This document shows positions 7,461 through 17,412 of a stretch of DNA of 64,000 bases, one piece after another. Origin of the DNA: DASRDS01 sp035652495 (GTDB taxonomy: Bacteria; Gemmatimonadota; Gemmatimonadetes; Gemmatimonadales; Gemmatimonadaceae); assembly GCA_035652495.1 (NCBI GenBank), contig DASRDS010000003.1, forward strand, positions 1 through 64,000, given 5' to 3'. Both the position numbers and the translations under genes were made by a program. Position 1 is the stretch's first letter. Each line of letters begins with the position of its first letter. The notes below the pieces were generated by a model. The model searched no databases and had not been told where the DNA came from. It saw only the letters and a program-made list of their open reading frames with translations.

Positions 7461-8884
7461 CCGAGCCGCGTCTCGCCACGGTTCTCACGGGGCGTGTGCA
7501 ACGCGTCGCGTGGACCGCGCTGACGGGCTTCGCGCTCCTCATGGTCGTGGTCTTTGCCGCGGCGAGTGAATTTGCGCTGCGCCGCACCATGCAGCATTCC
7601 GCCGAGGTGATTGGTTCGCTGCTCGGAGCCTACACGGACTCGACGCGCACGCCCGGCCGCGTGATGCCCTCCGCGCTGGCCGAGAGGCTCGTGGGCATGG
7701 GGGGACGGGTCCTGATCACCCGAACGACCACCAACGCGGGCATGTCGCAGGTCTACTATGTGAGCCCGGGGATGGGCCAGGAGCGCCTCGACGGTTTCCC
7801 CGCCAGCGCGTCACCCGAGCAAGTCCGGCAGATTCTGCTCGCCGCCATCACGCGGCGTTCACGATGGCGGTTTGATCTGCTGCAGCACGCGCAGGGTCCC
7901 TTCGACATCTATGTCGTCGCCAGCCGTGACCCCTATCTCGTGGGACTCGCGGCGTTGATCGGTGCGGTTGCTCTGCTCCTCCCGCTCGCGGCGCTCGGCG
8001 CCGGCCGCGGTGCGCGCCAGGCGGTGGCCGCGACGCTTGGCCCTCTCGAGCGTATTACCGCGGACACGCAGGCAATAACGCCAGCAGCGCTTGGTACCAG
8101 GATCGCGAGTCCCACGGGACAGGCCGAGGTGACCGCCCTGGCGGACAGCATGAACCGCATGTTGGAGCGCGTCGACCGCGCCCACCGGGCGCTCGCGGCG
8201 TTCACGGCCGACGCCAGCCACGAGCTCCGCACGCCGCTCACGCTCGTGCGCGCGCACGCGCAGTGGGCGCTGGCCCACCAGCGAGAAGAGGTCGAAGTGC
8301 GTGATGCGCTGACGGCCATCGAGCGCGAGGTTGAGCGCACCACCAAGATGGTCGAGGAACTCCTACTCATCGCCCGTGGCGAGAACCGACAACTGGCACT
8401 CGCGCGCGTTCCGTTCGATCTCCGACCCATCGTCGACGAGGTCAGAGAGATCACGGAGGCCATGGCGACCGACAAGCGGCTCGCGGTGCGCGCCGAGCCG
8501 GGGGAACGCGCGTGGGCCGTGGGAGATCCCGACCGCACGCGCCACATCCTCCTGAATCTGGCGACCAACGCGGTACGGTACACGCTCGAGGGTGAGATCC
8601 GTTTCCGTGTCCAGAAGGACGGAAACATGGTCGGCGTGTCTGTTCACGACACCGGACCAGGGATCGCACCGCAGCATCAGGAGTTGATCTTTGACCGATT
8701 TTTCCGGATCGATCAGTCGCGGAGCCGTGAACTGGGCGGCACCGGACTCGGTCTCGCTATCGCGCGACTGCTCGCCGAGCTCCAGCAAGGCCGCGTCACG
8801 GTCGAGAGCACGGTCGGCAACGGGAGCGTATTCACACTCTGGCTCCCCGCGTCGATGGCTCAGGACCGGCCATCTATGGTGTAG
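7457..8884 (+). CDS. Membrane sensor histidine kinase
   Basis: 475 residues from a GTG that overlaps the regulator stop. TM1 is at about 20-40, a short periplasmic sensor domain at ~45-150, TM2 at ~157-178, then HAMP, and the dimerisation domain with the phospho-His in 'FTADASHELRTPL' near residue 255. The ATPase domain shows the N box 'LNLATNAVRY' and G boxes 'DTGPGIA' and 'GGTGLGLAI'. It is a classical HPK1/EnvZ-type kinase and pairs with the regulator at 6786. The periplasmic domain gives no ligand clue. Confidence 0.93.
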   Translation: MTEPRLATVLTGRVQRVAWTALTGFALLMVVVFAAASEFALRRTMQHSAEVIGSLLGAYTDSTRTPGRVMPSALAERLVGMGGRVLITRTTTNAGMSQVYYVSPGMGQERLDGFPASASPEQVRQILLAAITRRSRWRFDLLQHAQGPFDIYVVASRDPYLVGLAALIGAVALLLPLAALGAGRGARQAVAATLGPLERITADTQAITPAALGTRIASPTGQAEVTALADSMNRMLERVDRAHRALAAFTADASHELRTPLTLVRAHAQWALAHQREEVEVRDALTAIEREVERTTKMVEELLLIARGENRQLALARVPFDLRPIVDEVREITEAMATDKRLAVRAEPGERAWAVGDPDRTRHILLNLATNAVRYTLEGEIRFRVQKDGNMVGVSVHDTGPGIAPQHQELIFDRFFRIDQSRSRELGGTGLGLAIARLLAELQQGRVTVESTVGNGSVFTLWLPASMAQDRPSMV

Positions 8885-9435
8885 GGGTAGAAGCTCCAGG
8901 TGCCGTTGGATTCTCCGCAACCGCCGTGCTCGACGGCCGTGGGCAGGCCGCCGGCATTGGCTCTGACCTTCCAGGCAATCGTGATCGTTGCGGCCGACCG
9001 GCACGCTATTGATCTTGCCGCCACGAGGACTGCTCGCATTTCTTCCGCTGCATTCCACGAGGCAATGATGCCCTCGGGTGTCAGAGCAGAAATCGTATAG
9101 TCACGGACCGTTGATGAGCAGGGCGGTATAGCTCAGCTCGATGGGCCGAGGTCCGAACCCCCGGCTTGGACACACCCCCGGAAGAGATCTGGGTCTCTAA
9201 TGGTTCGTCGGTCGGGACACGGCGATCAAGTCGCGCGGACCGGCGCTCAACTCCCACGGCTGGGCAGCACTTGTCCAAGCCCTGAACCACTGGGTAAGAA
9301 GGTGCGCGCCGCATTTACGGAGATCTCCGCCTCGCCCGAAGCTTTTCGCCAACAGGACGTTTCGACCCGATCCCCAGCGGACCCGATGCCGCACGTCCAT
9401 TGGACGGCGTAAGGTGAACCGATGTATACTGTTAC
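8885..9435. other. 551-bp stretch without a convincing gene
   Basis: No credible gene on either strand. A minus-strand reading through about 8890-9090 contains a PAS-like phrase 'EGIIASWN', but it is too short and unsupported. At 9121-9138 the bases GGGCGGTATAGCTCAGCT resemble a tRNA 5' end, but no anticodon arm or 3' half follows. Possibly decayed coding DNA. Confidence 0.4.
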
Positions 9436-11022
9436 TTGAGAACCAGCGTGGATCGCGCAGCGCGAGGGCCGGCCCTTAGTATCGGCAGCTCGCGCTTCTT
9501 CGAGGTGATGGGTGCCATGGAGCTTCGGCGTTCAGAGGCTTTACGATTTCCGACGCCAGCCGGTATTGCCGGACGCCGTCATCCCCCCAATCATGTGGCC
9601 ATCGCATCCAGCCACATTGTTCAGTTTTACGAGAACGACCAATTCCTCTGCGCCACCGTCGCCGACTTCCTCGCCGACGGCATACGAGCGGGCCAACCCA
9701 CTGTCGTCATAGCAACCGAAGCGCATCGCGTGTCGATTGCCCAGGGTCTGCATGCGAGGGGGTTCTTCCCTGGGACGCCTAGCCGCCAGTCGGGTCTGTG
9801 GCTCGATGCACGCGAGACCCTCCAGACGTTTATGGTGGGAGCGAGGCCGGACCGCGATCGGTTCCACGCCACGGTAGGCGCCGCCATCGAGTCCACCCGG
9901 CGCTCGGCGCCGCACACGATCGTGCGCGCCTACGGCGAGATGGTAGACCTGCTCTGGAAGGACGGCAACGTCGATGGTGCCGTGGAGCTCGAAGCATTGT
10001 GGAACGAACTGGGGCGCACGCAGCGCTTTACACTTCTCTGCGCGTACGCCATGAGTAATTTCTCGGAGGAGGCTCATGGTTCCAGATTCGCCGATATCTG
10101 TCACCAGCACGAACACGTGATCCCGACCGAGGACTACACGCAGGCGGATGACGACGCGCGACTGCGCGAGATCAGCCGTCTGCAGCAACAGGCGCAGGTG
10201 CTCAAGTCTGAGATCGCTCGCCGCAAGGATTTGGAGCAACAACTGCGCGAAGCGCTGGCTCGCGAGCAAGCCGCCCGCGCGGCGACAGAAGACGCGATGC
10301 GGGCGAAGGGTGAGTTTCTGGCGGTCATGAGTCATGAGTTGCGGACTCCGCTGAACGCAATCGGCGGCTATGTCCAGCTCGTCGAGATGGGCATCCATGG
10401 GACGCTGACTCAGGCCCAGCGCGAAGCGCTCGACCGCGTGCAGCAAAGTCAACGCTATTTGCTGACGCTCATTAACCAGGTGTTGGATCTGGCTCGCATC
10501 GAGCAAGGTCAAATCGCGTACACTCTCGAGGCGATACCAGTAGCGCAGCTCGTGAGCGCGAGCTGCGCGGTGGTCGAACCGCTCCTTTTGCCAAAGCAGT
10601 TGACCTGTCGGGTCGTCCCAACCGACGCCTCGTTAGTGGTCCGCGCCGATCGCGAGAAGGTGCAGCAGATCCTGCTCAATCTGCTGAGCAACGCGATCAA
10701 GTTCACGCCTCCCTCCGGCCGCATTACCGTCGAAGCAGGAAGGCACCCGACGGCACACAGTCATGCATACATCCGCATCACAGATACGGGCACCGGCATC
10801 CCGGCGGCCGATCAGGAGAGCGTGTTCGCCCCGTTCGTTCAACTAGCACCCAAAGGTGAAACTCGGTATGACGGAGCCGGCCTGGGCCTCGCCATTAGCC
10901 GCAACCTCGCCCACGGCATGAGCGGGGACCTCACGGTGACGAGCGCACCACACGAAGGAGCGACATTCATTTTGACGCTCCCGCTCACGACATCGCACGT
11001 GGCGGCCACGTTGCAGGGTTGA
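9436..11022 (+). CDS. MEDS-domain sensor histidine kinase
   Basis: 528 residues from a TTG; ATG codons at 9508 and 9517 are plausible alternative starts. An N-terminal MEDS/DcmR sensory domain (~58-215) is recognised from 'HIVQFYENDQFLCATVADFL' and the later 'GEMVDLLWKDGN'. It is followed by a coiled coil (~235-285), a HisKA domain with phospho-His in 'MSHELRTPLN' near 300, and an HATPase domain with 'LLNLLSNAIKF', 'DTGTGIP' and 'GAGLGLAI'. No transmembrane segment, so cytosolic. MEDS domains are known from one-carbon/dichloromethane and hydrocarbon regulators. No receiver or output domain, and no adjacent regulator gene. Confidence 0.88.
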   Translation: MRTSVDRAARGPALSIGSSRFFEVMGAMELRRSEALRFPTPAGIAGRRHPPNHVAIASSHIVQFYENDQFLCATVADFLADGIRAGQPTVVIATEAHRVSIAQGLHARGFFPGTPSRQSGLWLDARETLQTFMVGARPDRDRFHATVGAAIESTRRSAPHTIVRAYGEMVDLLWKDGNVDGAVELEALWNELGRTQRFTLLCAYAMSNFSEEAHGSRFADICHQHEHVIPTEDYTQADDDARLREISRLQQQAQVLKSEIARRKDLEQQLREALAREQAARAATEDAMRAKGEFLAVMSHELRTPLNAIGGYVQLVEMGIHGTLTQAQREALDRVQQSQRYLLTLINQVLDLARIEQGQIAYTLEAIPVAQLVSASCAVVEPLLLPKQLTCRVVPTDASLVVRADREKVQQILLNLLSNAIKFTPPSGRITVEAGRHPTAHSHAYIRITDTGTGIPAADQESVFAPFVQLAPKGETRYDGAGLGLAISRNLAHGMSGDLTVTSAPHEGATFILTLPLTTSHVAATLQG

Positions 11023-11179
11023 CAGAGCAGGCAACCCGTAAAGAATAGGTGCCCTTGGACAGCACGCGTACTCTCAATCGTTCATGTACGACGCCCGGGC
11101 ACATATTCTGCAGCCCGTTTGACGGAACGGACGTGGTTGTCACGCGTAACGTGAGGACAACCTCGCAAAGCCATCGCAC

Positions 11180-14100
11180 ATGCCCGCGTTTGTCGACCCA
11201 TCGCCCGCACGACACAATTCGATGAAGGCCGGCCTCAACGCATCTTCAGATCGACCTGCTCTGTCCCCGGATATTCCAGAGCACGATATCTTCGCTGGCG
11301 GCGGCGAGATGGGCGCTATCATGCGCGCCATGGACTGGGCAGCGACTCCGCTTGGCCCCGTCCACCGATGGTCGCAAAGCCTCACGACGATGGTCAGCTT
11401 CCTGCTGGTCAACCGGTTCCCCCTCCTATTGTGGTGGGGTCCGGAGTACATCCAGCTCTATAATGACCCCTATCGCCCCGTACTCGGCACCAAGCACCCG
11501 CGCTCAATGGGCCAGCCGGCCCGCGAATGCTGGCCAGAAATCTGGAACGTCATTGGACCGCTGATCAACAGGCCATTCCAGGGAGGCCCACCGACATGGA
11601 TGGAAGACATCCAGCTCGAGCTGGACCGCCATGGATTCGCGGAGGAGACGCACTTCACCATTGCGTATAGCCCCGTCCCAGACCCCAGCGCACCGAGGGG
11701 CATCGGGGGCGTCTTAGCGACCGTCCACGAGATCACGGAAAAAGTGATCGGTGAACGGCGGGTCCTGATGCTTCGCGATCTCGGCGCGCGCGCGCTCGCC
11801 GAAGCCCGAACGGCGGAAAGCGCCTGCGGCACGGCCGCGGAAATTCTTGCGAAGCATCCGCTCGACGTGCCGTTCGCGCTGCTGTATTTGATCGACGCCG
11901 CTGGCGCGCGCGCGACGCTCGCCGGCATTGCCGGCGTCGGAGCTGGAGATCCCATCAGTCCCCCGGTGCTCGACCTGGACGCGGAATTTGCGCCGTGGCC
12001 GCTCCGCCAAGCGATCCGCACGGGACAGCCGCAAGTGGTCCCGAGCCTCGATCGCCTGTTCCCGCGCGTGCCTGCCGGCCCGTGGTCGGACCCGCCGCAT
12101 ACAGCCGTGGTGTTGCCGATCGCATCGACTCTGCCGCATCGGCCGGCCGGCATCTTGATCGCGGGCGCGAGCTCCCGCCTGGCCATCAACGAACAGTATG
12201 TGAGCTTTTTCGAGCTGCTCGCGACGCAGATCGCGACGGCGCTCTCGAGCGCTCGCGCGTACGAGGAGGAGCGACGCCGGGCCGAAATGCTAGCGGATTT
12301 GGATCGGGCGAAGACGACATTCTTCTCGAACGTCAGCCACGAGTTCCGGACGCCGCTCACATTGATGCTCGGCCCGTTGGAGGATGCGCTGGCGGCGTCG
12401 GACGAAAGTTGGCGCGAGCGGCGGGGTGATCTCGCGCTGGTGCACCGGAATGGCCTTCGCTTGCTCCGTCTCGTCAACACACTGCTCGATTTTTCGCGGA
12501 TCGAGGCAGGCCGAGTGCAGGCCTCGTACGAGCCGGTGGATCTGCCCCAGCTCACGGCCGATCTCACGAGCGCTATGCGCGCGGCGACCGATCGCGCGGG
12601 TCTCGCTCTCATCGTCGACTGTCCGCCGCTCGGCGAACCAGTGTGGGTCGACCGTGATATGTGGGAGAAGATCGTGCTCAACCTGCTCACCAATGCGTTC
12701 AAGTTCACGCTGACCGGCTCCATTACTGTCCGCTTGCACCGGGAGCGCGACCATGCCGTTCTGACGGTTCAGGACACTGGAATCGGTATCCCGTCTCACG
12801 AGCTGCCGAGATTGTTCGATCGCTTCCACCGCGTGGAAGGCGCCCGCGGGCGAACACAGGAAGGCACGGGCATCGGTCTCGCGCTGGTACAGGAGTTGAC
12901 CAAGTTGCACGGCGGCACGGTGCGCCTCGACAGCGTCGTCGGCGAGGGCAGCACATTCACGATCGACATTCCGCTAGGTGAGTCCCACCTGCCACCAGAC
13001 CGCCTGCGCGCGAGCCGCACCGCGGTGTCGACCGCGCTCGGCACGCAGCCGTTCGTGGAGGAGGCGCTGCGATGGCTTCCCGACGGCGAGGGTTCAGTCG
13101 CCGTTGAGCCAGAATTCTTCCCGAATCGATCGCCAGTGCCCGACGGTGCCGGCGAGCGCGCGCGCATCCTGGTCGCGGATGACAACGCGGATATGCGCGT
13201 GTACGTGTCGAGACTGTTGGCCAGGCGTTATGAGGTGGAAGTCGTCGCAGACGGAGCGGCCGCGCTCGCGGCAATTCTCCACCGGCGTCCCGACATAGTC
13301 CTGAGTGACGTCATGATGCCGCACCTCGACGGGTTCGGCCTGGTGCGAGCCGTGCGCGCCGATCCGGCGATCGCGGATCTCCCGATCATCCTGCTGTCCG
13401 CGCGCGCGGGCGAGGAGGCGAGCATCGAGGGGCTGGAGGTCGGTGCCAACGATTATCTGATCAAGCCGTTCGCCGCACGAGAGTTGATCGCTCGCGTCGA
13501 CTCTGCCCTGCAAACGCAACGCGTGCGCAGGGAGTTCGAGCAGCGTATGGCCGCCGACCTCGCCGCCATGAGCTGTCTCCGTGAGATCGGCGATCGCTGC
13601 GTGCGAGCGGGCTATACGATTGATGACTGCCTCCGCGATATCCTCGATGCCGCCATCACGATTACCGGCGCCGACAAAGGGAACATTCAGCTCCTCGACC
13701 CGGAGTCGAGAGCCCTGACGATCGCCGTCCAGCGCGGCTTCGACACGCCATTTCTGACCTTTTTTGCTCGCGTCGATGAAGCGGAGCCGTCGACATGCGG
13801 CTCGGCGTTGGCCGATGCCGCGCGCACCATCGTCGAGGACGTCACGGCGAGTGAGATCTTTGCCGGTCAGCCAGCCTTGGACGTGCTGTTGTCGGCGGGC
13901 GTGCGCGCCGTGCAGTCGACGCCGCTCCTGAGCAGCACCGGCACCGTGTTAGGCATGATCTCGACTCACTTCGCGACGGTCCATCGGTCCACTGACCGGG
14001 AGTTGCACCTCATCGATCTCCTCGCCCGCCAGGCGGCCGATTATCTCGAGCGGAAGCACGCCGAGGCATCGTTGCTTCGCTCGCGCGAGGCTGCCGAGAC

Positions 14101-14929
14101 CGCGCGGCGACACGCGGACGAGGCCAACCAGGCGAAGTCGGAATTTCTGGCCGCGATGAGCCACGAGCTCCGGACTCCACTCAATGCGATCGCTGGCCAT
14201 ACCCAGCTTCTCGCACTGGGTATTCATGGCGCGGTAAACGCGGCCCAGCAGGACGCGCTCGACCGGATCGAGAAGAGCGAGCGGCATCTGTTGGCACTCA
14301 TCAACGACATCTTGAACTTCGCGAAGGTGGAGGCTGGCCGGGTTGAATATCATCTGGAAGAACTTATCCTAGCGGACGTCGTCACCGATGTGCTCCGGAT
14401 AGTCGAGCCTCAGCTCCTTGCCAAGGGGCTCAGCACGACGGTCGCCGTCGCGCCTGACCTTCGCGTGGTCGCCGACGGCGAGAAGCTGGCGCAGATCTTC
14501 CTGAACCTGCTCTCCAATGCATTCAAGTTCACTCCGTCCGGAGGTCGAGTCACGATCGATGGCGGACAGGGGGATGCTTCAGAGCGCTTCGAGCGCGGAG
14601 CGGTCTTCGTCCGTGTCGCGGATAACGGCATCGGGATTCCGCGCGAGAAACAGGAAGCGATCTTCGATCCTTTCGTCCAACTCAACCGACAGCCTTTCCA
14701 GGCGAATCAGGGTACCGGGCTGGGGCTAGCGATCAGCCGGGACTTGGCCAGGGGAATGGGCGGAGATCTTCGGGTCCGCAGCCTCGAGGGGCACGGTGCC
14801 ACTTTCACACTGCTTCTGCGCGGCACGCCCACCAACCCTCCCGTTCGAGCGCGGCGGCGGGCTCACTCCGAAGTGCTGGTGGAAGGCGGCGATCGCATTG
14901 AGAAGGCTCAAGATCCGCGCACGCGGTGA
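11180..14929 (+). CDS. Hybrid sensor protein with two complete kinase cores
   Basis: 1249 residues, cytosolic. The order is a PAS-like domain (~35-175, 'FPLLLWWGPEYIQLYNDPY'), GAF (~185-345), HisKA with His in 'FFSNVSHEFRTPL' (~387), HATPase (~490-600), receiver domain (~660-780, 'ILVADDNADMR', acceptor Asp in 'VLSDVMMPH', Lys in 'YLIKPFA'), a second GAF (~795-950), a second HisKA ('FLAAMSHELRTPLN', ~990) and a second HATPase (~1095-1215, 'LLSNAFKF', 'GTGLGLAISRDLARGMGG'). Two full kinases around one receiver in one chain suggest an internal phosphorelay. The second kinase core closely resembles that of the gene at 9436, so one probably arose from the other by duplication and fusion. Confidence 0.9.
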   Translation: MPAFVDPSPARHNSMKAGLNASSDRPALSPDIPEHDIFAGGGEMGAIMRAMDWAATPLGPVHRWSQSLTTMVSFLLVNRFPLLLWWGPEYIQLYNDPYRPVLGTKHPRSMGQPARECWPEIWNVIGPLINRPFQGGPPTWMEDIQLELDRHGFAEETHFTIAYSPVPDPSAPRGIGGVLATVHEITEKVIGERRVLMLRDLGARALAEARTAESACGTAAEILAKHPLDVPFALLYLIDAAGARATLAGIAGVGAGDPISPPVLDLDAEFAPWPLRQAIRTGQPQVVPSLDRLFPRVPAGPWSDPPHTAVVLPIASTLPHRPAGILIAGASSRLAINEQYVSFFELLATQIATALSSARAYEEERRRAEMLADLDRAKTTFFSNVSHEFRTPLTLMLGPLEDALAASDESWRERRGDLALVHRNGLRLLRLVNTLLDFSRIEAGRVQASYEPVDLPQLTADLTSAMRAATDRAGLALIVDCPPLGEPVWVDRDMWEKIVLNLLTNAFKFTLTGSITVRLHRERDHAVLTVQDTGIGIPSHELPRLFDRFHRVEGARGRTQEGTGIGLALVQELTKLHGGTVRLDSVVGEGSTFTIDIPLGESHLPPDRLRASRTAVSTALGTQPFVEEALRWLPDGEGSVAVEPEFFPNRSPVPDGAGERARILVADDNADMRVYVSRLLARRYEVEVVADGAAALAAILHRRPDIVLSDVMMPHLDGFGLVRAVRADPAIADLPIILLSARAGEEASIEGLEVGANDYLIKPFAARELIARVDSALQTQRVRREFEQRMAADLAAMSCLREIGDRCVRAGYTIDDCLRDILDAAITITGADKGNIQLLDPESRALTIAVQRGFDTPFLTFFARVDEAEPSTCGSALADAARTIVEDVTASEIFAGQPALDVLLSAGVRAVQSTPLLSSTGTVLGMISTHFATVHRSTDRELHLIDLLARQAADYLERKHAEASLLRSREAAETARRHADEANQAKSEFLAAMSHELRTPLNAIAGHTQLLALGIHGAVNAAQQDALDRIEKSERHLLALINDILNFAKVEAGRVEYHLEELILADVVTDVLRIVEPQLLAKGLSTTVAVAPDLRVVADGEKLAQIFLNLLSNAFKFTPSGGRVTIDGGQGDASERFERGAVFVRVADNGIGIPREKQEAIFDPFVQLNRQPFQANQGTGLGLAISRDLARGMGGDLRVRSLEGHGATFTLLLRGTPTNPPVRARRRAHSEVLVEGGDRIEKAQDPRTR

Positions 14930-15060
14930 GCACGCACGCCGTTGAACCTCAGGAATCGGCGCAGCGTCGGGTGGCTGTAGACCCAGGGCAGTCCGATCGC
15001 CTGGTCGCGCACCGTCGCCCGTACCGCGGCGCTCTCGCCACTGCCCCGCCGAACCGGCGA

Positions 15061-17412
15061 CTATATTCGTGATCCACGCGAGCGATCGCCGCGCGCGCCA
15101 CGGGCCACCGGACTCAATACGCGAGCGCCACGATCGTCCGCGTTCGCAGCTTGCGTCTCGGCGTTCGCCGCCGCTAGCCCGGGCGCCTCGTGACCGTCGT
15201 ACAATGGCAGCTCCACGGTGAACGTGGCGCCCTGACCCACGCCAGGGCTGTCGGCGCTTACCCGCCCACCGTGCAGCTCGGTCAGATGCCGGACGATCGC
15301 CAGACCGAGCCCAAGACCACCGTGATTTCGCGTTGATGAGCTGTCGGCCTGCCGGAACCGCTCGAACGCGTGCGGCAGGAACTCGCGCGGCATTCCCTGT
15401 CCCGTATCGCTGACCTGGATCCGCGCGACACTGTCGTCCACCGTCAGGCGCACCTCGATTCTCCCCCCCTCCGGTGTGAACTTCACAGCGTTCGTCAGCA
15501 GGTTGCTCAGGATCTGACGGAGCCGGCCGGCGTCACCCAGCACCGTGACGCTCGGCCGGGCGAGCGTCGTCACGACGCGGGTGTGCTTCGCATCGGCCGC
15601 GAGCTTGACCATCTCCAGTGCCGCGTCGATCACGCTCGCGAGATCGACCCGCGTCGTTTGGAGCTGGAGCTTGCCGGTGACGATCCGCGAGACGTCGAGC
15701 AGGTCTTCGACCATCTGCGCCTGCGCCCGCGCATTCCTTTGAATGGCCGCCACGGCGCGCTCCCGCGTGTTTCGGTCGTCCGGCTGCAATTCGAGGACGT
15801 TCGCCCAACCCAGCAGCGCGTTGATCGGTGTCCGGAGCTCGTGCGACATGGTCGCGAGAAACTCGTCTTTGACGCGGCTCGCCATCTCGGCCGTCTTACG
15901 CGCGCTTTGTGCAGCGTTGTACAGCTGCGCGTTGTCGACCGCGATCGCGGCCTGCGCCGCGAACACTTGGATGATGCGCGCGTGGCGGGCCGTAAACCGA
16001 CCCGGTAGCGCGTGTCCGAAGATGAGGCCCCCGATGACCCCGCCGGAACGCGAGCGCACCGGCACGCCGAGATAGCTCCGCAAGTCGGCCCCATCGAAGA
16101 GATCGAGCGGTTCTTGGTGGTCACCTTCCGCGAGCATGGTTGCACCGGCGAACGTCTGCCGGAGCAGCGGATCCTCGATCGGCACGACGGCCCGGTCTAC
16201 GGCATCGGACGCTGCGCCATGCCGTACGTATGCTTCGCACGAGGTGCTCCCCTCGCTCACGCGACAGAACGCAGCCCACTCCGCGCCCGTGAGATCGACG
16301 CCGGCGTCGACCACCTGCCGCACGAGTTGATCGATGTCGAGCTCCGCGCCGACCGAACGGCCGACCCGATTGAGCGCTTCGGCCTCGACCCGCGCCAACT
16401 GCTCGTTCACCAGAGTGCGGGCGAGCTCCTCCTCGGCCTGCTTGCGTTCGGTAATGTCGATGATAACGCCCAGCGCATGCGCGTTGACCCGATCCAAGCC
16501 GCCCGCGTGCACCCGGTTCTGGAGCCAGACGATCCGGTCGTCCGCCGCTATCGCCCGGAACTCGAACTCCTGCGTGCCATCGCCCGCCAAGGCGCTCCGC
16601 CAATCCGCGATCGTCCGCTCCCGGTCTTCCGGATGCACGCGGTTCCAAAACATGGACTCCTCGAGCCAACGCTCGTGCGGAAAGCCCAAGATCCGCTCAG
16701 CCCCCCGGCTGACGAAGGTGAAGCGTCCGGTCTCCGCTTCGGCCTCCCAGAAGATTGCGCCCAGTCGCTCTACGAGATCGCGGTATCGCTCTTCCGTCCG
16801 CTGCACAGCCTGATGGACCACTCGCTCTTGCTTGTTCCTGCTATCGGTGATGTCGAAGGCGACTCCTTGCAAAAACAATGGACGCCCGAGCTCGTCCTTG
16901 ATGAGCCGCGCCTCACCCCGCACCCAGATGATGCGCCCATCGCGTGCGATGAGCCGGCACTCGGCCTGGAACGGGCCGCCGGTGCGCACGCCGCGCGCGA
17001 ACTCCTCGACCCAGGTCGCCCTATCATCCGGGTGCACCTGCGTGTACCACAGAATCGGATTCTCCAGCCATTCCTTCTGCGAAAATCCGAGCAGCGCCTC
17101 GATATGAGGGCTGACGTAGATCTCGTTCTCGCCTTCCCCGAGCATCGCCATAAACGTCACGGCGGGGATCTGCTCGACGAGCGTCCGATACCGGAGCTCA
17201 GCCGCGCGCAACCGTACCTCTTCACGATCCGGTAGCCCGCCACCCGGCGTCGCCAAGCGCCGCGGTACCTCCGGCGGTGTCGTCGTCGCCTCCCACGTCA
17301 ATTGGCGGAGCTCGCCGATACCACTCGGGAACAACGCCGAAGCGAGGTCGGAGAGCGCCGCCAGGGCTTGCAACGGATCAGGAGTCACGGCGCTCGCGCG
17401 ATGACGGCTCAT
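15061..17412 (-). CDS. PAS-PAS-GAF sensor histidine kinase overlapping the hydrogenase gene
   Basis: 783 residues from the ATG at 17412, which overlaps the end of the hydrogenase small-subunit gene by 35 nt; a longer start at 17508 is less likely. Two PAS domains (~65-195 with 'YVSPHIEALLGF', ~205-325 with 'FVSRGAERILGF'), each with a PAC motif, then GAF (~345-505), HisKA ('FLATMSHELRTPIN', ~520) and HATPase (~630-735, 'LLTNAVKFT', 'GLGLGLAIVRHLTELHGG'). Soluble. Being the last gene of the hydrogenase operon, it may couple H2 oxidation or redox state to gene expression, as HoxJ does for regulatory hydrogenases. That link is inference; no partner regulator is adjacent. Confidence 0.88.
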   Translation of the reverse strand: MSRHRASAVTPDPLQALAALSDLASALFPSGIGELRQLTWEATTTPPEVPRRLATPGGGLPDREEVRLRAAELRYRTLVEQIPAVTFMAMLGEGENEIYVSPHIEALLGFSQKEWLENPILWYTQVHPDDRATWVEEFARGVRTGGPFQAECRLIARDGRIIWVRGEARLIKDELGRPLFLQGVAFDITDSRNKQERVVHQAVQRTEERYRDLVERLGAIFWEAEAETGRFTFVSRGAERILGFPHERWLEESMFWNRVHPEDRERTIADWRSALAGDGTQEFEFRAIAADDRIVWLQNRVHAGGLDRVNAHALGVIIDITERKQAEEELARTLVNEQLARVEAEALNRVGRSVGAELDIDQLVRQVVDAGVDLTGAEWAAFCRVSEGSTSCEAYVRHGAASDAVDRAVVPIEDPLLRQTFAGATMLAEGDHQEPLDLFDGADLRSYLGVPVRSRSGGVIGGLIFGHALPGRFTARHARIIQVFAAQAAIAVDNAQLYNAAQSARKTAEMASRVKDEFLATMSHELRTPINALLGWANVLELQPDDRNTRERAVAAIQRNARAQAQMVEDLLDVSRIVTGKLQLQTTRVDLASVIDAALEMVKLAADAKHTRVVTTLARPSVTVLGDAGRLRQILSNLLTNAVKFTPEGGRIEVRLTVDDSVARIQVSDTGQGMPREFLPHAFERFRQADSSSTRNHGGLGLGLAIVRHLTELHGGRVSADSPGVGQGATFTVELPLYDGHEAPGLAAANAETQAANADDRGARVLSPVARGARGDRSRGSRI

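Noticed and set aside
9121..9160. tRNA gene (GGGCGGTATAGCTCAGCT start)
   Set aside because: No anticodon arm, T-arm or matching acceptor 3' strand follows.
14930..15060. Gene fragment on the minus strand ('GLPWVYSHPTLRRFLRFNG')
   Set aside because: Reads somewhat like protein but is too short and matches no family I can name.
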